A stretch of DNA of 64,000 nt from Platycnemis pennipes (GCA_933228895.1 OW121851.1:125287624-125351623); one strand, 5' to 3'. Counted from the first letter of the stretch, positions 1-12,119 are shown. A program made the numbers and translations. Notes: generated from the letters alone by a model not told the origin.

Positions 1-724
1 CTAGACTCCTTTGTATTCTGTCCGTTAAAATAAGGGCTGTGTTCAGTTTTTAGTCGAAATAAATTATCTAAAATAAAATATTCACCATTAAACGAAGGGA
101 ATTTAACGGAATATGAGTATAATGAAGGTGGATGTTTATTGACAGTCAAAAATTTGATCACCCATGCGGAGTTCTTTGGCGATCACACTGCTCGCCCGCA
201 CTCCGGTATGAGAAGGGGCGAAGCACGGCTATCGTGTTATCGCAGCTCTACGTGTTATCTAAAAATAATGATAACGGGAGCCTTCGCGTTATGATGATAC
301 GGGTTCTTATACCTGATTTGATTTCAACGTGCCTAAAAGAAAATAACAAATCCATGCTTGGCAAGCACGAATATACGCGAGTTCAAACATTTGTATGTTG
401 TTTCATACGAAGTATTTTTGCCACAAAACACCTATTAATTTTACAAACCCCATTTTGTTACCCGGAATACAAACGTGGTGACACTATCATAGAAGGTTGG
501 TTTTTGATAGGTGAGGGCAGAGCTCACCCCGTATTTTCAAGAGATAGATAACTGCACCTAGAAATGTAGTTTTCAAATCTATTCAGCGTTCTCCATTGGC
601 GTGTGAAATTCACTTATTCAGAGTAAGAGGACCAGTTCCTTTCCCTGGGCCACCTTCGATTTACTGCGAAGTCCTGACATGCAGAAAATCGAATCGCGAG
701 GATTTTAGGTGGGGATGTCCAGAA
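1..724. other. Unassigned sequence, left edge
   Basis: An open frame of 139 codons at 132-551 (+) has no motif I recognise and mixed codon use. Several moderately GC-rich bits are present. I see no splice sites or repeat boundary. Confidence 0.3.
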
Positions 725-800
725 AGGCTCTTGCCCGGGATTTGAACGCGAGGCCTTCCGGTCAGTAGATTAGTACTCTACCCACCACGACCCCTGACAC
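725..800 (-). repeat. tRNA-derived SINE head
   Basis: Reverse strand: GTGGTGGGTAGAGTA as A box (about 774-788) and GCGTTCAAATCCC as B box (737-749). No tail body was clearly delimited. Confidence 0.6.
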
Positions 801-1664
801 TCTCATGAGGTAATAATGCGATGGTGCAATGTATCATACCTTAGTCATTAGTACCTACCTGTTCTGCTAACATCGTTATATTTTGCAAATGACCATGGCC
901 GTCTATGCGCTCTAAACCTTAACGTACAATATGCTATCGGTGGGTCTTGTGAATGTTACCTCTCTGCTGCTTTCAATCTGATGTTGACCGAATCTTGCCT
1001 TCCATTTTCCAAATTTACTAGCTTCAATGCATTGCAGAAGAAAAATGAAATATATTCTAGGTTTATGACAGCTAGGAAAGCAAAGAACAGACACAGGAAA
1101 GTTTTCTTTGGTAATCAGAATATAGAGGAGTGGGAAATGCCTGCTGAAATCTTTAACTCTTTCCCAATAATTGAAAAGGTTTTTAAAAAGAGACTTCGTC
1201 TCATAATTTGTGAACTGTAACGGAAATCATTTATTTTTTTGCATTGCAGTTTTCCCAATGTGTGTCGTAATTTTATAAGAGTGAATTTACCTCGTAACTA
1301 AAGTAAGATACTGACCACTACCACCAGATATAATGCCCAATGTAATATAATGAGTAAATTAATAGAAATATGGTTTTATGTCACATCGCTTCTCAGTTAC
1401 TCAGTATAAATGAATTATATTACTGTTGAAATTTACCTGCAATTCGTCAACATTTTCTTTTGCTCATGGTTTCCTAAGCCGCTTATGGAACAATTATACA
1501 AATTTAACGCAGGGATATTTCGTTTGTATTTGAAGATGCAAACAACCAATAAGGAACAAAAATTACCTTACTTATGTTCAAAGATATACGGAAAGCTCTC
1601 CTTCTGTGAAAAATGCCGATGAAAATAGAAGATTCTTAATATAATTTAAATTAAATATTTTGGT
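800..1664. other. A+T-rich, nothing recognised
   Basis: Short open frames of 60-79 codons at 912-1220 and 1410-1622 show no family motif. Confidence 0.3.
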
Positions 1665-1962
1665 AAGTTACGAGTAAGTCCTTAGAAGAGTGGGAGAAAA
1701 GAGAAGTCTACTGATTACCCTAAGAAGAAGACAACTTAACCGACCACATAATGAGACATGATGGCCTGACGAAGGCAGTCGTTCAAGGACATGTGGACGG
1801 TAAGAACGGAAAAGCGAGGCCTCGTATGAAATATATGAAACAAGTGATGAAGGATGTGAAAGAGAATAAATATGGAAATGTTGCCAAGATATTAGCTGAT
1901 AGAGCAATCGAGTGGAGAGCTGCGTCAAACCAATCCCAGGATCGTTGACTAATGATGATGAT
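1665..1962 (+). pseudogene. LINE-B ORF2 C-terminus
   Basis: This is the tail of a non-LTR retrotransposon ORF of an RTE-like kind common in arthropods. It reads SLRRVGEKRSLLITLRRRQL, then the conserved IMRHDGL, VVQGHVDGKNGKARPRMKYM, KQVMKDVKENKYG and finally the LAD..EWRAASNQSQ end. The stop at 1946-1948 is in place and a short ATGATGATG tail closes the copy. Only one or two indels separate the first 70 bp from the rest. The reverse transcriptase palm is missing. The copy ends 1.0 kb before the next one (-), so the two are independent insertions. Confidence 0.8.
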
Positions 1963-2159
1963 GAAATATTTTGGTGAGGAATAAATAATTTTAGAAACAC
2001 AAAAAATACATTGAAAAAGTATAGTTTTTAATTGCTGAACGACTTCTTCATCACTTAAAACTTGCATAACAGAGGTATTGGTATATGTGAATACTATGTG
2101 ACATTCTTGTTGCGTTGGTTTCCTTCTTCTCCGTGGGTATCTTCTTCTCCAGCTTTCGG

Positions 2160-2560
2160 CAGGAATTATATTCTTCCTTCCGAGCAGAATGGAGAGAAGT
2201 GGACGTCGTCGGGAGAGGGACGGCCTTTGCTTCTTAGCCCTCTCCCTCCCCCCACGCTCCCTCCTGTGCCCCAGTCCCATTCCCAGCCCTTCATCACTCT
2301 GCAGAGGTCCTCCGCCTCCGCTTTACGAATTCATGGCTCGAACTCCGCTGTTCGCCCTCCTCCCTAGGAGAAGGAATCTCTCCTCCCCATCTTGCCGAGA
2401 GAGCTCCCATTGTCTTAGGAAAGCGAGTGGGACTCCGTTTCATATGCGCCGACCCTTTCCTTCCCCGCAATCTTGCCCGCTTCACTCCCATTTCATCTCC
2501 TCGGTCCGAGAGCGGCTAATTTGTCCATCCTCGCGACGACCATCCACCCATGAAGGGGGA
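2160..2560. other. GC-rich pyrimidine-biased island
   Basis: Sharp change from A+T-rich flanks. Frames on both strands are open for up to 132 codons, but this follows from composition. Candidate regulatory element or non-coding exon; unproven. Confidence 0.3.
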
Positions 2561-2917
2561 AGTATAAGGAGGAGCAAAGGAATCTAAGAACTGGCATATT
2601 TCAGATGATTGTAACTGTGAGCCTCTGGCCGTAGAATAGAGAGTTTAGGGTTCCAGAAAAACACTATTACTGGGAGGAGGAGGGAGAATTACGTATAAAA
2701 ATCGTCACAAATCTATGCTAAGATTAGTTTGCTGCAGCTCTCCACCAGGTTATCCGATCAGCTACACTTTCCATTTAGCTTTAATTCTTCTCTTTCACAT
2801 AATTCACTGTATTCTCCATACTTGGTCTTCCTTTTCCACTCTTCTCATTTACTTTTCCTTTTTAAGAAATACCCTCAGGCGTAACTTTAAGGAATTGAAG
2901 CATCATAAAAATAAAAA

Positions 2918-3088
2918 TGACTTGGTATATTCCACACTTTTTATTGCAAGACCGACCGCAGTTTCGACGGCTAGAGCGTCATTATCAAGGCAAAATATAC
3001 TGTAGCTATATGTTGCATTGATAATGACGCTCTAGCCGTCGATACCGCGGTCGGTCTTGCAATAAAAAGTTCGGAATATACCAAGTCA
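2918..3088. repeat. 76-bp-arm hairpin, inverted Penelope-like LTR pair
   Basis: Arms 2918-2993 and 3013-3088 are reverse complements with a few mismatches, joined by a 19-nt spacer. The left arm on the reverse strand has a degraded hammerhead core (CTTGATAATGA box, GACG/CGTC stem, GAAAC, 2989-2961). In the right arm the GAAAC box is changed to GATAC. Confidence 0.72.
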
Positions 3089-3188
3089 CTTTTAGTTAAT
3101 AGTATCAGGCTTAACGCTGTGGAAATCTTTCATCAAGGAAGGAATGACACTGCAATTTCCACACACAGTTTTATTCTCCACGACCATG

Positions 3189-3214
3189 GTTTCGTTGCAA
3201 AGCAACATCATCAG
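3189..3214 (-). ncRNA. Hammerhead-type core, left arm of palindrome
   Basis: Exact reverse-strand duplicate of the core at 3225-3250, from the perfect palindrome. Confidence 0.72.
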
Positions 3215-3224
3215 GTGCCACCAC

Positions 3225-3250
3225 CTGATGATGTTGCTTTGCAACGAAAC
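3225..3250 (+). ncRNA. Hammerhead-type core, right arm of palindrome
   Basis: CTGATGA (3225-3231) is the classic box. Stem II is GTTGC (3233-3237) with GCAAC (3241-3245) and a TTT loop, then GAAAC (3246-3250). The core matches the hammerhead consensus fully. The inverted partner on the reverse strand lies at 3189-3214. Activity is not shown. Confidence 0.75.
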
Positions 3251-3689
3251 CATGGTCGTGGAGAATAAAACTGTGTGTGGAAATTGCAGTGTTTCAATTT
3301 CATCCTTCATTCCTACAAGTCACTTTTATTTTCATGACACTTTTCCTTTGCCCATTGTCTTCATTAAACCATCATATCTCAAGATGTGGCTGATCAGTTT
3401 ACCATATCTTCGTTCAAAGGTTTTCAGCAGATCTCTCTTTTCTCCCACTCTTCCTAAGACTTCTTCGGTTTTCACTCACTTCAACCGTTTTGTTTTCATC
3501 ATCCGTCTGCAACACAATACCTCAGATGCATCCAGTCTTGACTTTACTCTGGAGATCGTCGTCCATGTCTCACTGCCATAAAGAAGCATGCTCCTCTTAT
3601 TAGTCGTAATTAAATGCATCATTGCCTTGTAGATTGGTTCATCATATGTTAGTAGATTCATCTTCCGCTTGAACACCATATTGACTACT

Positions 3690-5349
3690 ACCTCCTTTTT
3701 TCGAGAATTAAAATTGTGCTCCCAATTTGGCAGTAATTACTCTAAAACATTTTATTTACCAAGCTTAAGAAGACACATGGTCTTAGTAGCTTTACTACTT
3801 TCTACTACGCAATGTGGCATTTGTCTTTTTGTCAGACTTAAAGTGTTAACTTGTCAATTATTAAGAAAGTCTATTGTCATATTAGAAAAGATTTATGAAA
3901 TTCAGGGTAAAACAAACATTCTATCCATTATTTTTATTGACTAATACAATATAAAATAATTGTTCCATTTTATCCACTTTCGCTCGTTTGTCCGGCATGA
4001 AATCCGTGTGTCTCAGAGGTTCTTGCATCATTATTTAGAGCGGAGTTTACAGCATTTATATCGAAGGCTCATTTAATCTCAATCACCAGGTGAATAGATA
4101 GAAGCGTCTTTATTGGGGCGAGATTGAGGATAAAAAGTCCCTTCTTCCATTATCGTTAATCATGATGACCCGAAAATTTTAATGTCAATAATTTTCTTGT
4201 TCATGGCGTAACGCATTTTTTCTAGCTTCTCTAGTTTCTCTTGGGAGATAAATTGAATTAACCTTTTGTTGAATATATAAATAATTGATATTTATTTAAA
4301 GAATTCTGTCGTATTTTGAAAAGAGAGATTATTAAAGTGACTCTACCCATAAACACACGAATAATTGAAATAATTTTCTCAGGATTTTAACCCCAGAATA
4401 TATTGATGTGCGCACCTGTCAGTTAGAACTAATTGGTGTCACATTCATAATTCATAGTGTGTTGCATGATCTTAAAAACGGCGTCTTGTATCCCCATTTT
4501 TATGACCTCTTTACTTGGCATGTTCCTAATGAAAGAGGAAACTTTTGCTGCAGAGAAGGAGGCGAAATTTCCTCAAATATGAAAATGAGAGCTGAATAAA
4601 ATCGTGAAAAAGGAATGTGAAGTTGAGAATGACCTCATTATTCCGCGCGTTAGCTCCTCGTCACTCCCGCCCTATTCCTCAGAACAAGTGACTTCTGCAA
4701 TGAAAACTCTTTTCAAATATTTCTTGAATTCATCATAACTTCCTTGCCAATGTTGAAACTAGGCGGGTGGATAATATGCTACAGTTATTCATGTTATGTT
4801 TTAGGTTTGAATGAAATAGCAATTATACTTAATAAATTTACTACCTATGTTAGCATTTGTGTAACTCTGGTTGTGATAGAGCATCTTTTGAAGTAGGTAT
4901 TTGGCGAACCAATTTTCCGCGAGTTTTCTATCATCAAGATACTAAATAGGAATTCAATTTAAAAAATTTCAGCGCAAAGGTAATATTTGACGGCGAAAGA
5001 GGAGACAAGTGCTGAGATACAGTTGGAGACGCAAAGGCGTATGTGTCAGGTTTGGAATCACCCCTTGCCATTCACTCTTGTGATGATTCTAAGAGTATCA
5101 TGTAAATGTAGACTAAAAGAAAAGTTTTAAGGGAATGAATTTTTTAAGTAGGAAGCACGCCAAGAAAGTGTAAGTAGTATCTGGCTTCGAATGCATGGCT
5201 GGCATGGCCGCTAAACGTGCTTCAAGCTCATGGCAAAATAATGTGGCGATGAGAGATGTACCACCACATGAAGGTTGAACCAGGAACCACAAACAAGGAA
5301 AACCTGAAATGCGGTGGTCGGGAGCCATATGAACGCCGTTCGCATTGGA
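3690..5349. other. A+T-rich, nothing recognised
   Basis: No motif, splice site pair or repeat edge was seen before the LINE-A piece at 5350. Confidence 0.3.
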
Positions 5350-5757
5350 AAGGAAGATAGATTAAATCTATTAGAGAAATTTAAATCGGATAGCTTTACT
5401 GGAAATGTTAGGAACATATAAACACCAGCGTATTATGCTAGATTCGACCAGACATATAAGATTAGAGAGATAGATTGTCGTACTGATAGATTCAAAATGG
5501 CATTTTTCCCCCGTACTATAAGCGAACAGAATAGGCAGCATAGCAAAGGGATGGGTAGGGGAAATATTTTAGAGTATTCTGTAGTGCATGATGCATGTAT
5601 TAACCCCTCAAATACTATAGATACTAACAATCTAGTTGCATGAGACCCTTTAGTTGCTTGCTTGCATGTTAGTAGTGCATGCTTGGTGACCTTCACCCCC
5701 TGCCACTCACCCTAGCGGTGGCTTGCAGGGTATCGTGTAGATGTAGATGTAGATTTT
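5350..5757 (+). pseudogene. LINE-A 3' end: ORF2 C-terminus and 3' UTR hairpin tail
   Basis: The frame reads RLNLLEKFKSDSFTGNVRN, a stop, then TPAYYARFDQTYKIREIDCR and DRFKMAFFPRTISEQN and continues open to a stop at 5641-5643. The 3' UTR carries a stem-loop with CCCTGCCAC (5698-5706) and GTGGCTTGCAGGG (5718-5730), followed by a repeated TAGATG terminus. The body upstream is lost by 5' truncation, the usual result of target-primed reverse transcription. Confidence 0.83.
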
Positions 5758-6504
5758 TGACCACAAAGCACCCGATCGGGCGACGTGAGCTACAGAAGTG
5801 GATGTGTTTTTCCTTGTGCCTCTGGCGACCCTATATAAAGGCAATATACTTATTTAAAAAGAAATTTTGGGCGCTGATTCCACCTCCTGCCAGTCAGTTC
5901 ACGCCCTCAACTATCGGAATTCGCTGAACCCACACCCTAGGAAGGTTACAATATCTTAGCCGATAAAAGTCTAAATATTTAGCCGACGCTCGCAGACTGA
6001 TTAAGGTCAAGGTGATAGGTCAAGTAGCATTCGATGCAGAGTTTTTAGAAAAATATCCTAAGCGTTAGCTAAGAGTAAATGAGAGGAAAATGCCAGATGT
6101 ATCTTATTATTTAGTGGTAGAGACGCGAACATCAATGAGTACCAATGAAACCTTTTAATGACTCAGCTAATGGGTTGAGCATCTGCATGCACAAAAACAT
6201 TCGAACAGTAACGATAGGACTTTTTTTCTACTGGATATTCCTTTATGCCTCCATATCTTTTAATGACCTCCTTTGTCCTCTTTTTATTTGAAAATAACTT
6301 CCAGTACTTGTTCATCTAAGCGCAATACCCCTAGTTTAAAGTTTTCAATGCTTCCTATGCCCAATATAAATGCAGTTTATATCACAGAATCCTTATCTTC
6401 TCGAGAAATGATGACATCAAAGATAAATAAGTATTAGACTTGAGTTTTAGGTGCGGCTAAGATTATATCGCAACGTTTAACCTTGTGCCTTAATACGAGC
6501 ACAA

Positions 6505-6600
6505 GCACATGCACTAGGCGGGATTCTAACCGGCGACCCATGGGTATCCATGCCCGCTCGTTTCCGACCTGGCTAGCGCGGGGGGCACGAGGGAAAAGTA
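6505..6600 (-). repeat. tRNA-derived SINE head
   Basis: Reverse strand: CGCGCTAGCCAGGTCGG-type A region (6564-6580) and CCGGTTAGAATCCC B box (6519-6532). It directly abuts a LINE-B tail. Confidence 0.55.
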
Positions 6601-6760
6601 AACCAGAAGTGCGGTGAAGCAAGGCCTTGTGTGAGATATATGGAGAAAGTAGTGAACTATGGAGAAGAAAATAATTAAATCAGTTTGAACAGGTTAACAG
6701 AGAAGAAAGCCGAGTGTAGAACTGCGCCGAACCAATGTAAGGATGGATGCGAATGGTAAT
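6600..6760 (+). pseudogene. LINE-B C-terminal tail, short and degraded
   Basis: The frame reads KARPCVRYMEKVVNYGEENN, a stop, ISLNRLTEKKAECRTAPNQC, matching by position the KARPRMKYMKQVMKDVKEN...LAD..EWRAASNQ end of LINE-B. It directly abuts a SINE-like piece (6505-6600). Confidence 0.6.
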
Positions 6761-7735
6761 GTTGAGGTTCGTAATCACTATTTCATTTTAAGTTCTACCC
6801 CCCTTGCAAAATTTAATGACGATAATTTTTCTATAGTCTTTAAAATTTATATTTAAAACCTCTATGCAACAGAAAGATATTTAATAAGATGTGTAAGGTA
6901 TCTAATATCATTTGTTCGCTGTACAACAAAGGATATTAATCGAATAGATAGTTTTGTTTGGGTGTTTAACAAGACATTGCTGTAGAAGTAGGTTTTCTTC
7001 CAACTCTACATGTAAGAGTAAATGAACTATGCATGAATTAGTTTGTTTTATCTAAATTTTATCTGTATTATTCGCAAGTAAGTAGAAATATTTGTGAATT
7101 CTATTTCGTATTATATTAATTTGAGGAAGAGAATTGTATTACATGTGATAACACCTTGCTCGCTTAGTGAGATGGAATAGAATAGAAATAGAATAGAATT
7201 TTTTATTTTTCTTGAACCTCTTCGTTCACTGAGAACACACAACAAATGCATTAATGCTTGAGATCAAAGCATAAAATGATTCATTCATTTGCAAAGTGCT
7301 TACATATTAATCGGAAGAAATCAAACAGTGCATTCTATAAATCATTTCATAAATTTTAAATTATAACTATTCTTGGTGAAAAAGATGCCGAAAAATCTTT
7401 TTTTTAAAACAAATATTGACTTGAATTCCATAATGCTTTAATACACGTGCATATTGTGGATTTAGAGTTAAAACTCTGGAGTATTTACGCATGATGTGAT
7501 CGTTTGCGCGCCAAGAGTGCAAGGTTGATGTAAAGATACCCTCTGCTTTATATCCATGCTGTGGTTTGCAGGGAACGATGTTACATGTGGATAGATTCAG
7601 ATAACCTCGTCCTTTTCCTCCTCCGCAGTTTCCTCAAATGACATGAACTTGTTAACGTCGGTTCCCCTAAATCTGTTCCCAGTTCAGGATGGGACCCTTT
7701 TCCTCAGCCGAGGGATAAAAATAAAAAGGAAGATT
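6760..7735. other. A+T-rich, nothing recognised
   Basis: A short GAATAGAATAGAAATAGAAT run at 7177-7196 is the only repeat noted. Confidence 0.3.
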
Positions 7736-7739
7736 AAGC

Positions 7740-8130
7740 TCGCGCTTTAGCTCGTCTTCTGTCCCCCTTGGGGCGGAGTTACCCTTGGCCCCCTTACGAT
7801 CCCTTCTCGCGTGTCCGGATGTCGCCGGGCGATCCCTGCCCTGTCCCTTCGACCGACGACGGATGACCTGATATGCCGACCCACGCGACCCCTCACGAAA
7901 TGACCCAGGATGAGGTTACCGACTCTGAAACCCTCATTCCCCTTCAACCTCAACGCTACCCAGGGTGGCGGTGTCTTCACCCTCTTACAGGGAGGCTTGG
8001 CACCCTCTTCTCCCGCCCCTAATTGAAAAGGATTTATAAGTCCCGTGGCACCGGGGAGCAGCATCCTAAGGAACGGAGAAGGGGTGAGTGCGTGGAGGGG
8101 AAGGGTTGAAAAGGCGAGGTTCCCATGGCA
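7740..8130. other. GC-rich island with an unrecognised 105-codon frame
   Basis: The reverse frame 8064-7747 starts MLLPGATGL and ends VTPPQGGQKTS. It has no known motif. The base composition differs from the flanks. It could be a degraded repeat, a UTR or a regulatory block. Confidence 0.3.
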
Positions 8131-8139
8131 ACGAGGCGC

Positions 8140-10980
8140 GAATCAGATGCCGTTCACTATCGTATCCATTCCTCAATTTAATTCGCTATCTCTTCCTAGA
8201 GGTCTGATTGGGGTAATTTTTACCTCCAAGGGAAATTGGGGAGACAGTCAAAACTAGGGTTGGTGAACATAAAATTGCAATCGACTGGGCCATATGGGAC
8301 GCTCTGCCGTCGCAGAACTCACCGAAGGACACAGTAATTGACACAGAGAATGTTACCATCTTAGCCCAAGTCTGGTTTTTAAAAACAAAACTTGTAGGAG
8401 AGGACATTGAAATACGCAAACATCCGAACAATTTTAACTGGGATCAAGGATAGAAACACAGTGACGCATGGAACCCCAAAATCTCTCGAAGAATTCATGC
8501 AATCCCATCCCCTTCTGCTCCCACTCCCCCGTCTATGCATAGCCCGAAAGTATTATTTTATATATATTGACTTGTTATACTTGTTCCGGGAAAGTTTTTA
8601 CCAGAGCTGAGCGCTGGGGTACGTTAAGCTTGGGCTCCTTTTGTATATGATCTGCTTTGCACAAATCTTCACATTTTATGCAATAAATTAATCATATATA
8701 TATAGAATATTATTAATTTCATAGCACTATCTCGTAATTTTGGTTGTGTTCGAAGATCAAGAGATCTGGGTAGGAATTACTCATAAGATCTTACCCATTC
8801 GAATTATTTACAGTGAGATTTTTTAAATGGGTGCTCTTGAGGAAAGATGTCTGACTGAATAACATGAGTTTACTGAATCTCTGCACAAAATTAAAAATGT
8901 CATAGATTCAAAAGGATTAATGCCCTTCCGAAATAAATGGCCGTATATAGGTATTCAATGTACGAATTATTTTTTAAGAACTCTAATGACGCATAATTAA
9001 TATAAATATGATACTAGCATGTATAATACCTCTATTATGTTCCCCCCGTTTCCCTAGGCCAAGAAGTGGGTTAGGTTTTAAAACATTGTAATTATAAAGT
9101 TAAAATTCAATGCGTTTTGGAAAAGTAACTAAGTTTTATTTTTTTAGTTTTTTACTAATCGATTAAAATTACACTTTTCGTTTATTAAATGTTTGGGTAT
9201 CTTCTTCAGCAAAAATTATGGCTCTTAAGGCGAAAACCAACAGAATGTGAACTTCCAACATACAGTTGAACTACTATTCTTTGCAAACATCCTTTAGGGT
9301 TCGTTGCCCTCGTAATCCTCTTCGTCTCGACTTTGCACTACTACTAACTCTCAAGTACCCTTCCATTGTTGTGATCCTTTCTCTCTTTGCTCTCCCTCCA
9401 TTGTGATTCTCAAATATTCATTCTATTTTTTCGTCGTCGCTGGGTGTGTGCGTGAGATTCGTCCGATTCTTTACTTGCCAATTTGTGGTGCTCTACAGAA
9501 AGCTTCCCTTCCTTTCTCTCTCCCTCTCTCATTTTCTCTCCCACTCTTTTTTCTTCTCCTTAGGGATTTTGTAGCAGATGGATCCTAAATTGTGAAATGG
9601 ACAGTGACGAAGTATTGGCACTGGACGGTAGGCGATATTTTGCGGAAGAAAACTGTGTTCGTAAATCTTATGACTCCATAAACCGATACTGCTGAGGTAT
9701 TCTTCTTATCCCATTTTCTATTCTTCCTAATTCATAATTGTTCATTTTCCATTTGGTCAATGAACATGGACTAAATGCTGTGTTCAGCGTTCAAGGCTAA
9801 GACTAAATTTCTGATTACTCACACACGTGCATTCGTTCCCACTTTGGCGACGTTGAGGATCAATTATTCAGGGGAAAATAAAATGTAAAACAATGCTAAA
9901 AATTTTCCCAGACATTAAATTTTATCTATTTCTATCCATTTTGATCTTCAACCCCTTTTATTGCATTTTTTATGTCCCAAAGCAATTTACGAATCATTCG
10001 ATAAGCAATTAAAAGCCTATTATAGTTTCACATTATGAAAAGATGAATGCTTGCAAATTAATAATCTAAATCGAATTTCTTGATGATATCCATGGTAACT
10101 TAATGCGAATCTATTTCTATTAATGCATGCAAAATTTGTTAGTAGGTATTAACCTCTCTGTTTCACCACGCACCCTTCTTCTTTCAATCTTTATAATATA
10201 TCATACCAAAGTATGATGGAGATGAGTTAATAATAGTCTCTAAGTCCTTTACAAAGCATTTAGCCTGCATTCTAGGCTGCAATCCATCTGTAATTTTCTA
10301 CGTAGTTCTTTTAGCAATTTGGATACGCTAATAAATAATCCGCAGTATATGTAAGTACCAAGATAGTAATTATATAATCCCTCTCTCCCAATTTTTTTTT
10401 ATCGTATCGCAAGCCTACGCCGGTCAGATTCCGGGATGTACGACCTCTTGTCATGAACTCCAAGAGAGAGCTTCTGAAAACTCCGTATACGTTGGCTGCG
10501 ATTGACGACCCAGGCTATTCCCTTTAGCATACACCGCAAACCAGTAAGCCAAAGTGCAGAAATATAACCAGTCATCCTCTCATTATGGTTTATTAGTATA
10601 TTATGGTCTATTATCTCTCTATAAGAGCATAGATTACCTTAAAATAATCGCCCTTGAAGGGGAGCAATGTCTTTCGACCCGTTTTAAAGGGATTGACAAT
10701 GATTAAAATATTTTAGTTGGCACATGGCTTCATCTGAGTACTCTAACATCTCGTGTTTATTTGATATTCGCAACTCTCACACCAATCGCTATTAACGAGC
10801 GGTCAATTACGAATTTACGTACAATGTCAATTGCGTGATTTCCTATCACTGTTCAACCCATTTTCATCTCCTCTGATTAAAATTATTTTAGAGAGAGGAA
10901 GGGATATATTTAAGGCAGGGAAACTGTACAGCGAACAAGACTTAAAAGGATTAAAATGTTGGATTGGGGCAAATATTCTC
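8140..10980. other. Long stretch without recognised features
   Basis: A+T-rich with short TATA runs (8692-8705) and pyrimidine runs near 9500. No frame above 81 codons and no recognised motif. Confidence 0.3.
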
Positions 10981-10984
10981 ATAC

Positions 10985-12118
10985 AGTGGGCGAAAAAGGG
11001 GATATGAGAAGATTCGAGGCTTTTATGTGAGAAATTAAGGAATTCCCCCTCGTTACCGAGACAAGGGAAAAGAAATAGACGGATTTATTTTCGGATGGAG
11101 AACGCATTGGAGCGAGCATTATTAAAAATGAGATGTAAGCCTAGATGTAAGATGTAAGTATAAAAATATTCGCATTATATCTCATTTTTAATAATGCTCG
11201 CTCCAATACGTTCTCCATCCGAAAATAAATCCGTCTATTTCTTTTACCTCGTCTCGGTAACGAGGGGGAATTTCTTAATTTCAGATATATTGGGGAAAAT
11301 CCCATTTGGTATTTCAGGACTGCATGATTGATTTGGAGTAAATATTCAGTGAAATTCGATGCATGCTTCGGATAAGACTACCTTTGGGAGGAGTAGATAA
11401 TATACCTTAAATATAGCGAGAAACAGGGAGTGGAGCAAAACGGTTGAGTAAAACAGGTTTGACGAAAATGACATCGGTCAATATTTGCACTCGCCTTTAC
11501 TGCATCAAGGCGGCAGAGGACGAATCATTGTCATATGCACTCACGGGTATATACACTTACGTAAATGTTGCAATAGACTGTTTTGCCATTCCTGTTTATG
11601 CTGATAGCTTTCAATAGTTAAGGTGAACTTTACATGCGCACTCAGCGATAATGGTTTTCATTAAAAACCAACCTTCACCCAAATTCGTACGTCACAGAAA
11701 TGTTCAAGCGTAAGCATGAATAAATAGATATATTACGAATCAAAAAAATAATATAGATATACTTGTCCACCTTTTATTTCAGAAAACTATCACGTACGTA
11801 TGTTGAAAACTATCTGATGTTAATTCCCGTGACTAATATCACATTGAATTCTCCACCCATGGCTGTGAAAATTTTGTTTTTTGCTCTCCTCTCCTTTTTC
11901 CACGTCGATTACTTCAGTTTATTGAAAATGGAGTGGATTCCTCGCATTCTTTCATTACAAGGCTTACATCTCATTTTTAATAATGCTCGCTCCAATTCGT
12001 TCTCCATCAGAAAATAAATCTTGTCTATTTCTTTTCCCTTGTCTCGGTAACGAGGGGGAATTCCTTAATTTCTCACATAAAAGCCTCGAATCTTCTCATA
12101 CCCCCTTTTTCGCCCACT
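10985..12118. repeat. Three-armed inverted-repeat structure, about 1.1 kb
   Basis: Arm A (10985-11142) is matched in reverse by arm B (11179-11282, covering 11031-11134 of A; 104 bp) and again by arm C (11960-12118, covering all 158 bp of A). All contain ATTATTAAAAATGAGAT and CTCGTTACCGAGACAAGGG-type text. The A-B hairpin has a 44-nt loop. No transposase or tRNA-type box was found. It could be a foldback element or a local inverted duplication of the sequence next to the GC-rich block at 12120. Confidence 0.75.
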
Positions 12119-12119
12119 C

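Larger units (their letters stand above)
3147..3292. repeat. Perfect 71-bp-arm palindrome, inverted Penelope-like LTR pair
   Basis: Arms 3147-3217 and 3222-3292 are exact reverse complements with a 4-nt centre. Each arm holds a clean hammerhead core. It is the most intact palindrome in the window. Confidence 0.85.
2723..3680 (-). pseudogene. LINE-B fragment interrupted by two Penelope-like hairpins
   Basis: On the reverse strand 3680-3476 reads FKRKMNLLTYDEPIYKAM and LLYGSETWT, then SRLDASEVLCCRRMMKTKRL, the typical C-terminal half of LINE-B ORF2. It continues to about 3335 with a VGEKRDLLKTF-like part and LMKTMGKGKV. The next expected piece, VNEKSGKGRPSMENTVNYVK, is found only at about 2860-2790, followed by ADRITWWRAAAN near 2730. 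The intervening 2871-3334 is foreign and holds two long hairpins. Stops and frameshifts show decay. The nesting order (hairpins after the LINE) follows from the split frame. Confidence 0.75.

Noticed and set aside
132..551. 139-codon frame on + strand as a gene
   Set aside because: No recognisable motif, no splice context and no codon bias; the length is possible by chance in a 64-kb window.
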